A DNA stretch of 64,000 nucleotides from Hydractinia symbiolongicarpus (Eukaryota > Cnidaria > Hydrozoa > Anthoathecata > Hydractiniidae): NCBI RefSeq assembly GCF_029227915.1, contig NC_079882.1, positions 32,852,001 through 32,916,000 on the forward strand, given 5' to 3'. The notes beneath the pieces were generated by a model that was given only the letters and a program-made list of their open reading frames with translations, searched no databases and had not been told where the DNA came from. The translations under genes and the position numbers were made by a program. Shown here piece by piece: positions 24,651 through 39,040 of this stretch. Each line of letters starts with the position of its first letter. Within the stretch, counting starts at the first letter, position 1.

Positions 24651-27297
24651 GTTTAGTGGTAAAAAAAAAATATAAAAAATCGTTCAGGAAATGAGTTTAC
24701 TCCCTGGGTACTTTCTTTGTATACTTTTGACTATACGAGCCAAGCCCGGGATTTACGGGAAATCACTGGTTTTCGTTTGCCGGCGATTAAACTTCTTTTA
24801 TTCAGCGTCTCATAAAAAATGAAAACATTTTTAAAAACTACAAGTCTTATGCGTTTTAGTGGTGAAAAAATAATTTAAAAAATCGTTCTGGAAATGAGTT
24901 TACTCACAGGGTACTTTCTTTGTATACATTTGACTATATGGGCCAAGCCCGGGATTTACGGGAAATCGCGGGTTTTCGTTTTCCGGCGATTAAACCTCTT
25001 TCATTAAGCGTCTCATCAAAAATGAAAACATTTTTGAAAACTACAAGTCTCATGCGTTTTAGTGGTGAAAAAAAAATTAAAAAATCGTTCGGGAAATGAA
25101 TTTACTCTCTGGGTACTTTCTTTGTATACATTCGACTATACGGGCCAAGACCCGGATTTACGGGAAAACGCGGGTTGTCGTTTGCCGGCGATTAAACCTC
25201 TTTCATTAAGCGTCTCATCAAAAATGAAAACATTTTTGAAAACTACAAGTCTCATGCGTTTTAGTGGTGAAAAAAAAAATTAAAAAATCGTTCGGGAAAT
25301 GAATTTACTCTCTGGGTACTTTCTTTGTATACATTCGACTATACGGGCCAAGACCCGGATTTACGGGAAAACGCGGGTTTTCGTTTGCCGGCGATTAAAC
25401 CTCTTTCATTAAGCGTCTCATCAAAAATGAAAACATTTTTGAAAACTAGATGTCTCATGCGTTTAGTGGTAAAAAAATAATATAAAAAATCGTTTGGGAA
25501 ATGAGTTTACTCCCTGGGTACTTTCTTTGTATACTTTTGACTATACGAGCCAAGCCCGGGATTTACGGGAAAACACTGGTTTTCGTTTGCCGGCGATTAA
25601 ACTTCTTTTATTCAGCGTCTCATGAAAAATGAAAACATTTTTAAAAACTACAAGTCTTATGCGTTTTAGTGGTGAAAAAATAATTTAAAAAATCGTTCTG
25701 GAAATGAGTTTACTCACAGGGTACTTTCTTTGTATACATTCGACTATACGGGCAAAGCCCGGGATTTACGGGAAATCGCGGGTTTTCGTTTTCCGGCGAT
25801 TAAACTTCTTTTATTCAGCGTCTCATCAAAAATGGAAACATTTTTAAAAACTACAAGTCTTATGCGTTTTAGTGGTGAAAAAATAATTTAAAAAATCGTT
25901 CTGGAAATGAGTTTACTCACAGGGTACTTTCTTTGTATACATTCGACTATACGTGCCAAGCCCGGGATTTACGGGAAATCGCGGGTTTTCGTTTTCCAGC
26001 GATTAAACTTCTTTTATTCAGCGTCTCACCAAAAATGAAAACATTTTTAAAAACTAAAAGTCTTATGCGTTTTAGTGGTGAAAAAATAATTTAAAAAATC
26101 GTTTGGGAAATGAGTTTACTCACAGGGTACTTTCTTTGTATACATTCGACTATACGGGCCAAGCCCGGGATTTACGGGAAATCGCGGGTTTTCGTTTTCC
26201 AGCGATTAAACTTCTTTTATTCAGCGTCTCATCAAAAATGAAAACATTTTTAAAAACTACAAGTCTTATGCGTTTTAGTGGTGAAAAAATAATTTAAAAA
26301 ATCGTTCTGGAAATGAGTTTACTCACAGGGTACTTTCTTTGTATACATTTGACTATATGGGCCAAGCCCGGGATTTACGGGAAATCGCGGGTTTTCGTTT
26401 TCCGGCGATTAAACCTCTTTCATTAAGCGTCTCATCAAAAATGAAAACATTTTTGAAAACTACAAGTCTCATGCGTTTTAGTGGAGAAAAAAAAAATTAA
26501 AAAATCGTTCGGGAAATGAGTTTACTCTCTGGGTACTTTCTTTGTATACATTCGACTATACGGGCCAAGACCCGGATTTACGGGAAAACGCGGGATTTCG
26601 TTTGCCGGCGATTAAACCTCTTTCATTAAGCGTCTCATCAAAAATGAAAACATTTTTGAAAACTAGATGTCTCATGCGTTTAGTGGTAAAAAAAAAATAT
26701 AAAAAATCGTTCAGGAAATGAGTTTACTCCCTGGGTACTTTCTTTGTATACTTTTGACTATACGAGCCAAGCCCGGGATTTACGGGAAATCACTGGTTTT
26801 CGTTTGCCGGCGATTAAACTTCTTTTATTCAGCGTCTCATAAAAAATGAAAACATTTTTAAAAACTACAAGTCTTATGCGTTTTAGTGGTGAAAAAATAA
26901 TTTAAAAAATCGTTCTGGAAATGAGTTTACTCACAGGGTACTTTCTTTGTATACATTTGACTATATGGGCCAAGCCCGGGATTTACGGGAAATCGCGGGT
27001 TTTCGTTTTCCGGCGATTAAACCTCTTTCATTAAGCGTCTCATCAAAAATGAAAACATTTTTGAAAACTACAAGTCTCATGCGTTTTAGTGGTGAAAAAA
27101 AAATTAAAAAATCGTTCGGGAAATGAATTTACTCTCTGGGTACTTTCTTTGTATACATTCGACTATACGGGCCAAGACCCGGATTTACGGGAAAACGCGG
27201 GTTGTCGTTTGCCGGCGATTAAACCTCTTTCATTAAGCGTCTCATCAAAAATGAAAACATTTTTGAAAACTACAAGTCTCATGCGTTTTAGTGGTGA
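23870..27297. repeat. 10-monomer (2027-bp) tandem duplication
   Basis: About 23,870-25,270 is repeated at about 25,897-27,297. Anchors are TACATTTGAC at 24317/26344 and 24925/26952, and the rare CGCGGGTTGTCG at about 25,172 and 27,199, all 2027 bp apart. The copies end where the left reads GTGGTGAAAAAAAAATT and the right GTGGTGAAAAAATAATTT near 27,297. Copies are nearly identical, which suggests recent origin. Confidence 0.82.
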
Positions 27298-27539
27298 AAA
27301 AATAATTTAAAAAATCGTTCTGGAAATGAGTTTACTCACAGGGTACTTTCTTTGCATACATTCGACTATACGGGCCAAGCCCGGGATTTACGGGAAATCG
27401 CGGGTTTTCGTTTTCCGGCGATTAAACCTCTTTCATTAAGCGTCTCATCAAAAATGAAAACATTTTTGAAAACTACAAGTCTCATGCGTTTTAGTGGTGA
27501 AAAAGTAATTTAAAAAATCTTTCGGGAAATGAGTTTACT

Positions 27540-30500
27540 CCCTGGGTACTTTCTTTTTATACATTCGACTATACGGGCCAAGCCCCGGATTTACGGAAAA
27601 ACGCGGCATTTCGTTTGCCGGCGATTAAACCTCTTTCATTAAGCGTCTCATCAAAAATGAAAACATTTTTGAAAACTAGATGTCTTATGCGTTTAGTGGT
27701 AAAAAAATAATATAAAAAATCGTTCGGCAAATGAGTTTACTCCCTGGGTACTTTCTTTGTATACTTTTGAGTATACGGGCCGAGTCCGGGATTTAGGGAA
27801 ATCGCAGGTTTTCGTTTGCCGGCGATTAAACTGCTTTTATTCAGCGTCTCATCAAAAATGAAAACATATTTGAAAACTACAAGTCTCATGCGTTTTAGTG
27901 GTGAAAAAATATTTTAAAAAATCGTTCTGGAAATGAGTTTACTCACAGGGTACTTTCTTTGTATACATTCGACTATACGTGCCAAGCCCGGGATTTACGG
28001 GAAATCGCGGGTTTTCGTTTGCCGGCGATTAAACTTCTTTTATTCAGCGTCTCATCAAAAATAAAAACATTTTTGAAAACTACAAGTCTCACGCGTTTTA
28101 GTGGTGAAAAAATAATTTAAAAAATAGTTCGGGAAATGAGTTTACTCCCTGGGTACTTTCTTTGTATACTTTTGACTATACGGGCCAAGCCGGGATTTAC
28201 GGGAAATCGCAGGTTTTCGTTTGCCGGCAATTAAACTTCTTTTATTCAGCGTCTCATCAAAAATGAAAACATTTTTAAAAACTACAAGTCGTATGCGTTT
28301 TAGTGGTGAAAAAATAATTTAAAAAATCGTTCTGGAAATGAGTTTACTCCCTGGGTACTTTCTTTGTATACTTTTGACTATACGGGCCGAGTCCGGGATT
28401 TAGGGAAATCGTAGGTTTTCGTTTGCCGGCGATTAAACTGCTTTTATTCAGCGTCTCATCAAAAATGAAAACATTTTTGAAAACTACAAGTCTCATGCGT
28501 TTTAGTGGTAAATAAATAATATAAAAAATCGTTCGGGAAATGAGTTTACTCCCTGGGTACTTTCTTTGTATACTTTTGACTATACGGGCCAAGCCCGGGA
28601 TTTACGGGAAATTGCAGGTTTTCGTTTGCCGGCGATTAAACTTCTTTTATTCAGCGTCTCAGCAAAAATGAAAACATTTTTAAAAACTACAAGTCTTATG
28701 CGTTTTAGTGGTGAAAAAATAATTTAACAAATCGTTCTGAAAATGAGTTTACTCCCTGGGTACTTTCTTTGTATACTTTTGACTATACGGTCCGAGTCCG
28801 GGATTTAGGGAAATCGTAGGTTTTCGTTTGCCGGCGATTAAACTGCTTTTATTCAGCGTCTCATCAAAAATGAAATCATTTTTGAAAACTACATGTCTCA
28901 TGCGTTTTAGTGGTGAAAAAATAATTTAAAAAATCGTTTGGGAAATGAGTTTACTCCCAGGGTACTTTCTTTGTATACTTTTGACTATACGGGCCGAGTC
29001 CAGGATTTAGGGAAATCGCAGGTTTTCGTTTGCCGGCGATTAAACTGCTTTTATTCAGCGTCTCATCAAAAATGAAAACATATTTGAAAACTACAAGTCT
29101 CATGCGTTTTAGTGGTGAAAAAATAATTTAAAAAATCGTTCTGGAAATGAGTTTACTCACAGGGTACTTTCTTTGTATACATTCGACTATAGGTGCCAAG
29201 CCCGGGATTTACGGGAAATCGCGGGTTTTCGTTTGCCGGCGATTAAACTTCTTTTATTCAGCGTCTCATCAAAAATGAAATCATTTTTAAAAACTACAAG
29301 TCTCATGCGTTTTAGTGGTGAAAAAATAATTTAAAAAATCGTTTGGGAAATGAGTTTACTCCCTGGGTACTTTCTTTGTATACTTTTGACTATACGGGCC
29401 GAGTTCGGGATTTAGGGAAATCGCAGGTTTTCGTTTGCCAGCGATTAAACTGCTTTTATTCAGCGTCTCATCAAAAATGAAAACATATTTGAAAACTACA
29501 AGTCTCATGCGTTTTAGTGGTGAAAAAATAATTTAAAAAATCGTTCTGGAAATGAGTTTACTCACAGGGTACTTTCTTTGTATACATTCGACTATACGTG
29601 CCAAGCCCGGGATTTACGGGAAATCGCGGGTTTTCGTTTGCCGGCGATTAAACTTCTTTTATTCAGCGTCTCATCAAAAATGAAAACATTTTTGAAAACT
29701 ACAAGTCTTACGCGTTTTAGTGGTGAAAAAATAATTTAAAAAATCGTTCGGGAAATGAGTTTACTCCCTGGGTACTTTCTTTGTATACTTTTGACTATAC
29801 GGGCCAAGCCGGGATTTACGGGAAATCGCGGGTTTTCGTTTGCCGGCAATTAAACTTCTTTTATTAAGCGTCTCATCAAAAATGAAAACATTTTTGAAAA
29901 CTACAAGTCTCATGCGTTTTAGTGGTGAAAAAATAATTTAAAAAATCGTTCGGGAAATGAGTTTACTCCCTGGGTACTTTCTTTGTATACTTTTGACTGT
30001 ACGGGCCAAGCCGGGAATTACGGGAATCGCGGGTTTTCGTTTGCCGGCGATTAAACTTCTTTTATTCAGTGTCTCACCAAAAATGAAAACATTTTTAAAA
30101 ACTACAAGTCTTATGCGTTTTAGTGGTGAAAAAATAATTTAAAAAATCGTTCTGTAAATGAATTTACTCACAGGGTACTTTCTTTGTATACATTCGACTA
30201 TACGTGCCAAGCCCGGGATTTACGGGAAATCGCGGGTTTTCGTTTGCCGGCGATTAAACTTCTTTTATTCAGCGTCCCATCAAATATGAAAATATTTTTG
30301 AAAACTACAGGTCTCATGCGTTTAGTGGTATATAAATAATATAAAAAATCGTTCGGGAAATGAGTTTACTCCCTGGGTACTTTCTTTGTATACTTTTGAC
30401 TATACGGGCCAAGCCCGGGATTTACGGGAAATCGCGGGTTTTCGTTTGCCGGCGATTAAACTTCTTTTATTCAGCGTCTCAGCAAAAATGAAAACATTTT

Positions 30501-33500
30501 TAAAAACTACAAGTCTTATGCGTTTTAGTGGTGAAAAAATAATTTAACAAATCGTTCTGGAAATGAGTTTACTCCCTGGTACTTTCTTTTTATACATTCG
30601 ACTATACGGGCCAAGCCCCGGATTTACGGAAAAACGCGGCATTTCGTTTGCCGGCGATTAAACCTCTTTCATTAAGCGTCTCATCAAAAATGAAAACATT
30701 TTTGAAAACTAGATGTCTTATGCGTTTAGTGGTAAAAAAATAATATAAAAAATCGTTCGGCAAATGAGTTTACTCCCTGGGTACTTTCTTTGTATACTTT
30801 TGAGTATACGGGCCGAGTCCGGGATTTAGGGAAATCGCAGGTTTTCGTTTGCCGGCGATTAAACTGCTTTTATTCAGCGTCTCATCAAAAATGAAAACAT
30901 ATTTGAAAACTACAAGTCTCATGCGTTTTAGTGGTGAAAAAATAATTTAAAAAATCGTTCTGGAAATGAGTTTACTCACAGGGTACTTTCTTTGTATACA
31001 TTCGACTATACGTGCCAAGCCCGGGATTTACGGGAAATCGCGGGTTTTCGTTTGCCGGCGATTAAACTTCTTTTATTCAGCGTCTCATCAAAAATGAAAA
31101 CATTTTTGAAAACTACAAGTCTCACGCGTTTTAGTGGTGAAAAAATAATTTAAAAAATAGTTCGGGAAATGAGTTTACTCCCTGGGTACTTTCTTTGTAT
31201 ACTTTTGACTATACGGGCCAAGCCGGGATTTACGGGAAATCGCAGGTTTTCGTTTGCCGGCAATTAAACTTCTTTTATTCAGCGTCTCATCAAAAATGAA
31301 AACATTTTTAAAAACTACAAGTCGTATGCGTTTTAGTGGTGAAAAAATAATTTAAAAAATCGTTCTGGAAATGAGTTTACTCCCTGGGTACTTTCTTTGT
31401 ATACTTTTGACTATACGGGCCGAGTCCGGGATTTAGGGAAATCGTAGGTTTTCGTTTGCCGGCGATTAAACTGCTTTTATTCAGCGTCTCATCAAAAATG
31501 AAAACATTTTTGAAAACTACAAGTCTCATGCGTTTTAGTGGTAAATAAATAATATAAAAAATCGTTCGGGAAATTAGTTTACTCCCTGGGTACTTTCTTT
31601 GTATACTTTTGACTATACGGGCCAAGCCCGGGATTTACGGGAAATTGCAGGTTTTCGTTTGCCGGCGATTAAACTTCTTTTAATCAGCGTCTCAGCAAAA
31701 ATGAAAACATTTTTAAAAACTACAAGTCTTATGCGTTTTAGTGGTGAAAAAATAATTTAACAAATCGTTCTGAAAATGAGTTTACTCCCTGGGTACTTTC
31801 TTTGTATACTTTTGACTATACGGTCCGAGTCCGGGATTTAGGGAAATCGTAGGTTTTCGTTTGCCGGCGATTAAACTGCTTTTATTCAGCGTCTCATCAA
31901 AAATGAAATCATTTTTGAAAACTACAAGTCTCATGCGTTTTAGTGGTGAAAAAATAATTTAAAAAATCGTTTGGGAAATGAGTTTACTCCCAGGGTACTT
32001 TCTTTGTATACTTTTGACTATACGGGCCGAGTCCAGGATTTAGGGAAATCGCAGGTTTTCGTTTGCCGGCGATTAAACTGCTTTTATTCAGCGTCTCATC
32101 AAAAATGAAAACATATTTGAAAACTACAAGTCTCATGCGTTTTAGTGGTGAAAAAATAATTTAAAAAATCGTTCTGGAAATGAGTTTACTCACAGGGTAC
32201 TTTCTTTGTATACATTCGACTATAGGTGCCAAGCCCGGGATTTACGGGAAATCGCGGGTTTTCGTTTGCCGGCGATTAAACTTCTTTTATTCAGCGTCTC
32301 ATCAAAAATGAAATCATTTTTGAAAACTACAAGTCTCATGCGTTTTAGTGGTGAAAAAATAATTTAAAAAATCGTTTGGGAAATGAGTTTAATCCCTGGG
32401 TACTTTCTTTGTATACTTTTGACTATACGGGCCGAGTCCGGGATTTAGGGAAATCGCAGGTTTTCGTTTGCCGGCGATTAAACTGCTTTTATTCAGCGTC
32501 TCATCAAAAATGAAAACATATTTGAAAACTACAAGTCTCATGCGTTTTAGTGGTGAAAAAATAATTTAAAAAATCGTTCTGGAAATGAGTTTACTCACAG
32601 GGTACTTTCTTTGTATACATTCGACTATACGTGCCAAGTCCGGGATTTACGGGAAATCGCGGGTTTTCGTTTGCCGGCGATTAAACTTTTTTTATTCAGC
32701 GTCTCATCAAAAATGAAAACATTTTTGAAAACTACAAGTCTTACGCGTTTTAGTGGTGAAAAAATAATTTAAAAAATCGTTCGGGAAATGAGTTTACTCC
32801 CTGGGTACTTTCTTTGTATACTTTTGACTATACGGGCCAAGCCGGGATTTACGGGAAATCGCGGGTTTTCGTTTGCCGGCAATTAAACTTCTTTTATTAA
32901 GCGTCTCATCAAAAATGAAAACATTTTTGAAAACTACAAGTCTCATGCGTTTTAGTGGTGAAAAAATAATTTAAAAAATCGTTCGGGAAATGAGTTTACT
33001 CCCTGGGTACTTTCTTTGTATACTTTTGACTGTACGGGCCAAGCCGGGAATTACGGGAATCGCGGGTTTTCGTTTGCCGGCGATTAAACTTCTTTTATTC
33101 AGTGTCTCACCAAAAATGAAAACATTTTTAAAAACTACAAGTCTTATGCGTTTTAGTGGTGAAAAAATAATTTAAAAAATCGTTCTGGAAATGAATTTAC
33201 TCACAGGGTACTTTCTTTGTATACATTCGACTATACGTGCCAAGCCCGGGATTTACGGGAAATCGCGGGTTTTCGTTTGCCGGCGATTAAACTTCTTTTA
33301 TTCAGCGTCCCATCAAATATGAAAATATTTTTGAAAACTACAGGTCTCATGCGTTTAGTGGTATATAAATAATATAAAAAATCGTTCGGGAAATGAGTTT
33401 ACTCCCTGGGTACTTTCTTTGTATACTTTTGACTATACGGGCCAAGCCCGGGATTTACGGGAAATCGCGGGTTTTCGTTTGCCGGCGATTAAACTTCTTT

Positions 33501-33603
33501 TATTCAGCGTCTCAGCAAAAATGAAAACATTTTTAAAAACTACAAGTCTTATGCGTTTTAGTGGTGAAAAAATAATTTAACAAATCGTTCTGGAAATGAG
33601 TTT
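27540..33603. repeat. 15-monomer (3033-bp) tandem duplication inside segment B
   Basis: About 27,540-30,570 is repeated at 30,573-33,603, while segment A has the block once (about 13.37-16.40 kb). CTTTTTATAC occurs at 27,553 and 30,586, 3033 bp apart, and GAGTATACGGG, CTATAGGTGCC and the GGAATTACGGGAATCG monomer all occur twice in B and once in A. The junction near 30,570-30,585 reads CTCCCTGGTACTTTC with one G missing, in a monomer that begins like 33,593 and continues like 27,553. Confidence 0.87.
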
Positions 33604-36600
33604 ACTCCCTGGGTACTTTCTTTGTATACTTTTGACTATACGGGCCGAGTCCGGGATTTAGGGAAATCGTAGGTTTTCGTTTGCCGGCGATTAAACTGCT
33701 TTTATTCAGCGTCTCATCAAAAATGAAATCATTTTTGAAAACTACAAGTCTCATGCGTTTTAGTGGTGAAAAAATAATTTAAAAAATCGTTTGGGAAATG
33801 AGTTTACTACCTGGGTACTTTCTTTGTATACTTTTGACTATACGGGCCAAGCCGGGATTTACGGGAAATCGCGGGTTTTCGTTTGCCGGCGATTAAACTT
33901 CTTTTATTCAACGTCTCATCAAAAATGAAAACATTTTTAAAAACTACAATTCTCATGGGCTTTAGTGGGGCAAAAATAATTTAAAAAATCGTTCTGGAAA
34001 TGAGTTTACACACAGGGTACTTTTTTGTCTACATTCGACTATACGTGCCAAGCCCGGGATTTACGGGAAATCGCGGGTTTTCGTTTGCCGGCGATTAAAC
34101 TTCTTTTATTCAGCGTCTCATCAAAAATAAAAACATTTTTGAAAACTACAAGTCTCATGCGTTTTAATGGTGAAAAAATAATTTAAAAAATCGTTCGGGA
34201 AATGAGTTTACTCACAGGGTACTTTCTTTGTATACATTCGACTATACGTGCCAAGCCCGGAATTTACGGGAAATCGCGGGTTTTCGTTTGCCGGCGATTA
34301 AACTTCTTTTATTCAGCGTCTCATCAAAAGTAAAAACATTTTTGAAAACTACAAGTCCCATGCGTTTTAATGGTGAAAAAATAATTTAAAAAATCGTTCG
34401 GAAAATGAGTTTACTCTCTGGGTACTTTCTTTGTATACTTTTGACTATACGGCCAAGCCGGGATTTACGGGAAATCGCGGGTTTTCGTTTGCCGGCGATT
34501 AAACTTCTTTTATTCAGCGTCTCATCAAAAATGAAAACATTTTTAAAAACTACAAGTCTTATGCGTTTTAGTGGTGAAAAAATGATATAAAAAATCGTTC
34601 GGGAAATGAGTTTACTCCCTGGGTACTTTCTTTGTATATTTTTGACTATACGGGCCAAGCCCGGGATTTACGGGAAATCGCGGGTTTTCGTTTGCCGGCG
34701 ATTAAACTTCTTTTATTCAGCGTCTCATCAAAAATGAAAACATTTTTGAAAACTACAAGTCTCATGCGTTTTAGTGGTAAAAAAATAATTTAAAAAATCG
34801 TTCGGGAAATGAGTTTACTCCCTGGGTACTTTCTTTGTATACTTTTGACTATACGGGCCAAGCCGGGATTTACGGGAAATCGCGGGTTTTCGTTTGCCGG
34901 CGATTAAACTTCTTTTATTCAGCGTCTCATCAAAAATGAAAACATTTTTGAAAACTACAAGTCTCATGCGTTTTAATGGTGAAAAAATAATATAAAAAAT
35001 CGTTCGGGAAATGAGTTTACTCCCTGGGTACTTTCTTTGTATACTTTTGACTATACGGGCCAAGCCCGGGATTTACGGGAAATCGCGGGTTTTCGTTTGC
35101 CGGCGATTAAACCTCTTTCATTAAGCGTCCCATCAAAAATGAAAACATTTTTGAAAACTACAAGTCTCATATGTTTAGTGGTAAAAAATAATATAAAAAA
35201 TCGTTCGGGAAATGAGTTTACTCCCTGGGTACTTTCTTTGTATACATTCGACTATACGGGCCAAGCCCCGGATTTACGGGAAAACGCGGGATTTCGTTTG
35301 CCGGCGAGTAAACCTCTTTCATTAAGCGTCTCATCAAAAATGAAAACATATTTGAAAACTACAAGTCGTATGCGTTTTAGTGGTGAAAATATAATTTAAA
35401 AAATCGTTCTGGAAATGAGTTTACTCCCTGGGTACTTTCTTTGTATACTTTTGACTATACGGGCCGAGTCCGGGATTTAGGGAAATCGTAGGTTTTCGTT
35501 TGCCGGCGATTAAACTTCTTTTATTCAGCGTCCCATCAAATATGAAAATGTTTTTGAAAACTACAGGTCTCATGCGTTTAGTGGTAAATAAATAATATAA
35601 AAAATCGTCGGGAAATGAGTTTACTCCCTGGGTACTTTCTTTGTATACTTTTGACTATACGGGCCAAGCCCGGGATTTACGGGAAATCGCGGGTTTTCGT
35701 TTGCCGGCGATTAAACTTCTTTTATTCAGCGTCTCAGCAAAAATGAAAACATTTTTAAAAACTACAAGTCTTATGCGTTTTAGTGGTGAAAAAATAATTT
35801 AACAAATCGTTCTGGAAATGAGTTTACTCCCTGGGTACTTTCTTTGTATACATTCGACTATACGTGCCAAGCCCGGGATTTACGGGAAATCGCGGGTTTT
35901 CGTTTGCCGGCGATTAAACTTCTTTTATTCAGCGTCCCATCAAATATGAAAATATTTTTGAAAACTACAGGTCTCATGCGTTTAGTGGTAAATAAATAAT
36001 ATAAAAAATCGTTCGGGAAATGAATTTACTCCCTGGGTACTTTCTTTGTATACTTTTGACTATACGGGCCAAGCCCGGGATTTACGGGAAATCGCAGGTT
36101 TTCGTTTGCCGGCGATTAAACTGCTTTTATTCAGCGTCTCATCAAAAATGAAAACATATTTGAAAACTACAAGTCTCATGCGTTTTAGTGGTGAAAAATT
36201 AATTTAAAAAATCGTTCTGGAAATGAGTATACTCACAGGGTACTTTCTTTGTATACATTCGACTATACGTGCCAAGCCCGGGATTTACGGGAAATCGCGG
36301 GTTTTCGTTTGCCGGCGATTAAACTTCTTTTGTTCAGCGTCTCATCAAAAATGAAAACATTTTTGAAAACTACAAGTCTCACGCGTTTTAGTGGTGAAAA
36401 AATAATTTAAAAAATCGTTCGGGAAATGAGTTTACTCCCTGGGTACTTTCTTTGTATACTTTTGACTATACGGGCCAAGCCGGGAATTACGGGAATCGCG
36501 GGTTTTCGTTTGCCGGCGATTAAACTTCTTTTATTCAGTGTCTCACCAAAAATGAAAACATTTTTAAAAACTACAAGTCTTATGTGTTTTAGTGGTGAAA

Positions 36601-38210
36601 AAATAATTTAAAAAATCGTTCTGGAAATGAATTTACACACAGGATACTTTCTTTGTATACATTCGACTATACGTGCCAAGCCCGGGATTTACGGGAAATC
36701 GCGGTTTTTCGTTTGCCGGCGATTAAACTTCTTTTATTCAGCGTCCCATCAAATATGAAAATATTTTTGAAAACTGCAGGTCTCATGCGTTTAGTGGTAA
36801 ATAAATAATATAAAAAATCGTTCGGGATATGAGTTTACTCCCTGGGTACTTTCTTTGTATACTTTTGACTATACGGGCCAAGCCCGGGATTTACGGGAAA
36901 ACGCGGGTTTTCGTTTGCCGGCGATTAAACTTCTTTTATTCAGCGTCTCAGCAAAAATGAAAACATTTTTAAAAACTACAAGTCTTATGCGTTTTAGTGG
37001 TGAAAAAATAATTTAACAAGTCGTTCTGGAAATGAGTTTACTCCCTGGGTACTTTCTTTGTATACATTCGACTATACGTGCCAAGCCCGGGATTTACGGG
37101 AAATCGCGGGTTTTCGTTTGCCGGCGATTAAACTTCTTTTATTCAGCGTCCCATCAAATATGAAAATATTTTTGAAAACTACAGGTCTCATGCGTTTAGT
37201 GGTAAATAAATAATATAAAAAATCGTTCGGGAAATGAATTTACTCCCTGGGTACTTTCTTTGTATACTTTTGACTATACGGGCCAAGCCCGGGATTTACG
37301 GGAAATCGCAGGTTTTCGTTTGCCGGCGATTAAACTGCTTTTATTCAGCGTCTCATCAAAAATGAAAACATATTTGAAAACTACAAGTCTCATGCGTTTT
37401 AGTGGTGAAAAATTAATTTAAAAAATCGTTCTGGAAATGAGTTTACTCACAGGGTACTTTCTTTGTATACATTCGACTATACGTGCCAAGCCCGGGATTT
37501 ACGGGAAATCGCGGGTTTTCGTTTGCCGGCGATTAAACTTCTTTTATTCAGCGTCTCATCAAAAATGAAAACATTTTTGAAAACTACAAGTCTCACGCGT
37601 TTTAGTGGTGAAAAAATAATTTAAAAAATCGTTCGGGAAATGAGTTTACTCCCTGGGTACTTTCTTTGTATACTTTTGACTATACGGGCCAAGCCGGGAT
37701 TTACGGGAAATCGCGGGTTTTCATTTGCCGGCAATTAAACTTCTTTTATTCAGCGTCTCATCAAAAATGAAAACATTTTTAAAAACTACAAGTCGTATGC
37801 GTTTTAGTGGTGAAAAAATAATTTAAAAAATCGTTCTGGAAATGAGTTTACTCCCTGGGTACTTTCTTTGTATACTTTTGACTATACGGGCCGAGTCCGG
37901 GATTTAGGGAAATCGTAGGTTTTCGTTTGCCGGCGATTAAACTGCTTTTATTCAGCGTCTCATCAAAAATGAAAACATTTTTGAAAACTACAAGTCTCAT
38001 GCGTTTTAGTGGTGAAAAAATAATTTAAAAAATCGTTCGGGAAATGAGTTTACTCCCTGAGTACTTTCTTTGTATACTTTTGACTATGCGGGCCAAGCCG
38101 GGAATTAGGGAATCGCGGGTTTTCGTTTGCCGGCGATTAAACTTCTTTTATTCAGTGTCTCACCAAAAATGAAAACATTTTTAAAAACTACAAGTCTTAT
38201 GCGTTTTAGT

Positions 38211-38412
38211 GGTGAAAAAATAATTTAAAAAATCGTTCTGGAAATAAATTAACTCACAGGGTACTTTCTTTGTATACATTCGACTATACGTGCCAAGCCC
38301 GGGATTTACGGGAAATCGCGGGTTTTCGTTTGCCGGCGATTAAACTTCTTTTATTCAGCGTCCCATCAAATATGAAAATATTTTTGAAAACTACAGGTCT
38401 CATGCGTTTAGT
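38211..38412. other. Single-monomer difference between B and A (A chimera at about 21,214)
   Basis: In B the monomer ending TCTTATGCGTTTTAGTGGTG is followed by a full extra unit that ends GCGTTTAGTGGTAAATAAA. In A, at 21,214, TCTTATGCGTTTTAGTGG runs straight into TAAATAAATAATATA. The extra length is 202 bp, and the offset changes from 16,997 to 17,199. Either A lost the unit or B gained it; the chimeric tail in A favours loss in A. Confidence 0.82.
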
Positions 38413-39040
38413 GGTAAATAAATAATATAAAAAATCGTTCGGGAAATGAGTTTACTCCCTGGGTACTTTCTTTGTATACTTTTGACTATACGGGCCGAGT
38501 CCGGGATTTAGGAAAATCGTAGGTTTTCGTTTGCCGGCGATTAAACTGCTTTTATTCAGCGTCTCATCAAAAATAAAATCATTTTTGAAAACTACAAGTC
38601 TCATGCGTTTTAGTGGTGAAAGAATAATTTAAAAAATCGTACGGGAAATGAGTTTACTCCCTGGGTACTTTCTTTGTATACTTTTGACTATACGGGCCAA
38701 GCCGGGATTTACGGGAAATCGCGGGTTTTCGTTTTCCGGCGATTAAACTTCTTTTATTCAAAGTCTCATCAAAAATGAAAACATTTTTAAAAACTACAAT
38801 TCTCATGGGCTTTAGTGGTGAAAAAATAATTTAAAAAATCGTTCTGGAAATGAGTTTACTCACAGGGTACTTTCTTTGTATACATTTGACTATACGTGCC
38901 AAGCCCGGGATTTACGGGAACTCGCGGGTTTTCGTTTGCCGGCGATTAAACTTCTTTTTTTCAGCGTCTCATCAAAAATAAAAACATTTTTAAAAACTAC
39001 AAGTCTCATGCGTTTTAATGGTGAAAAAATAATTTAAAAA

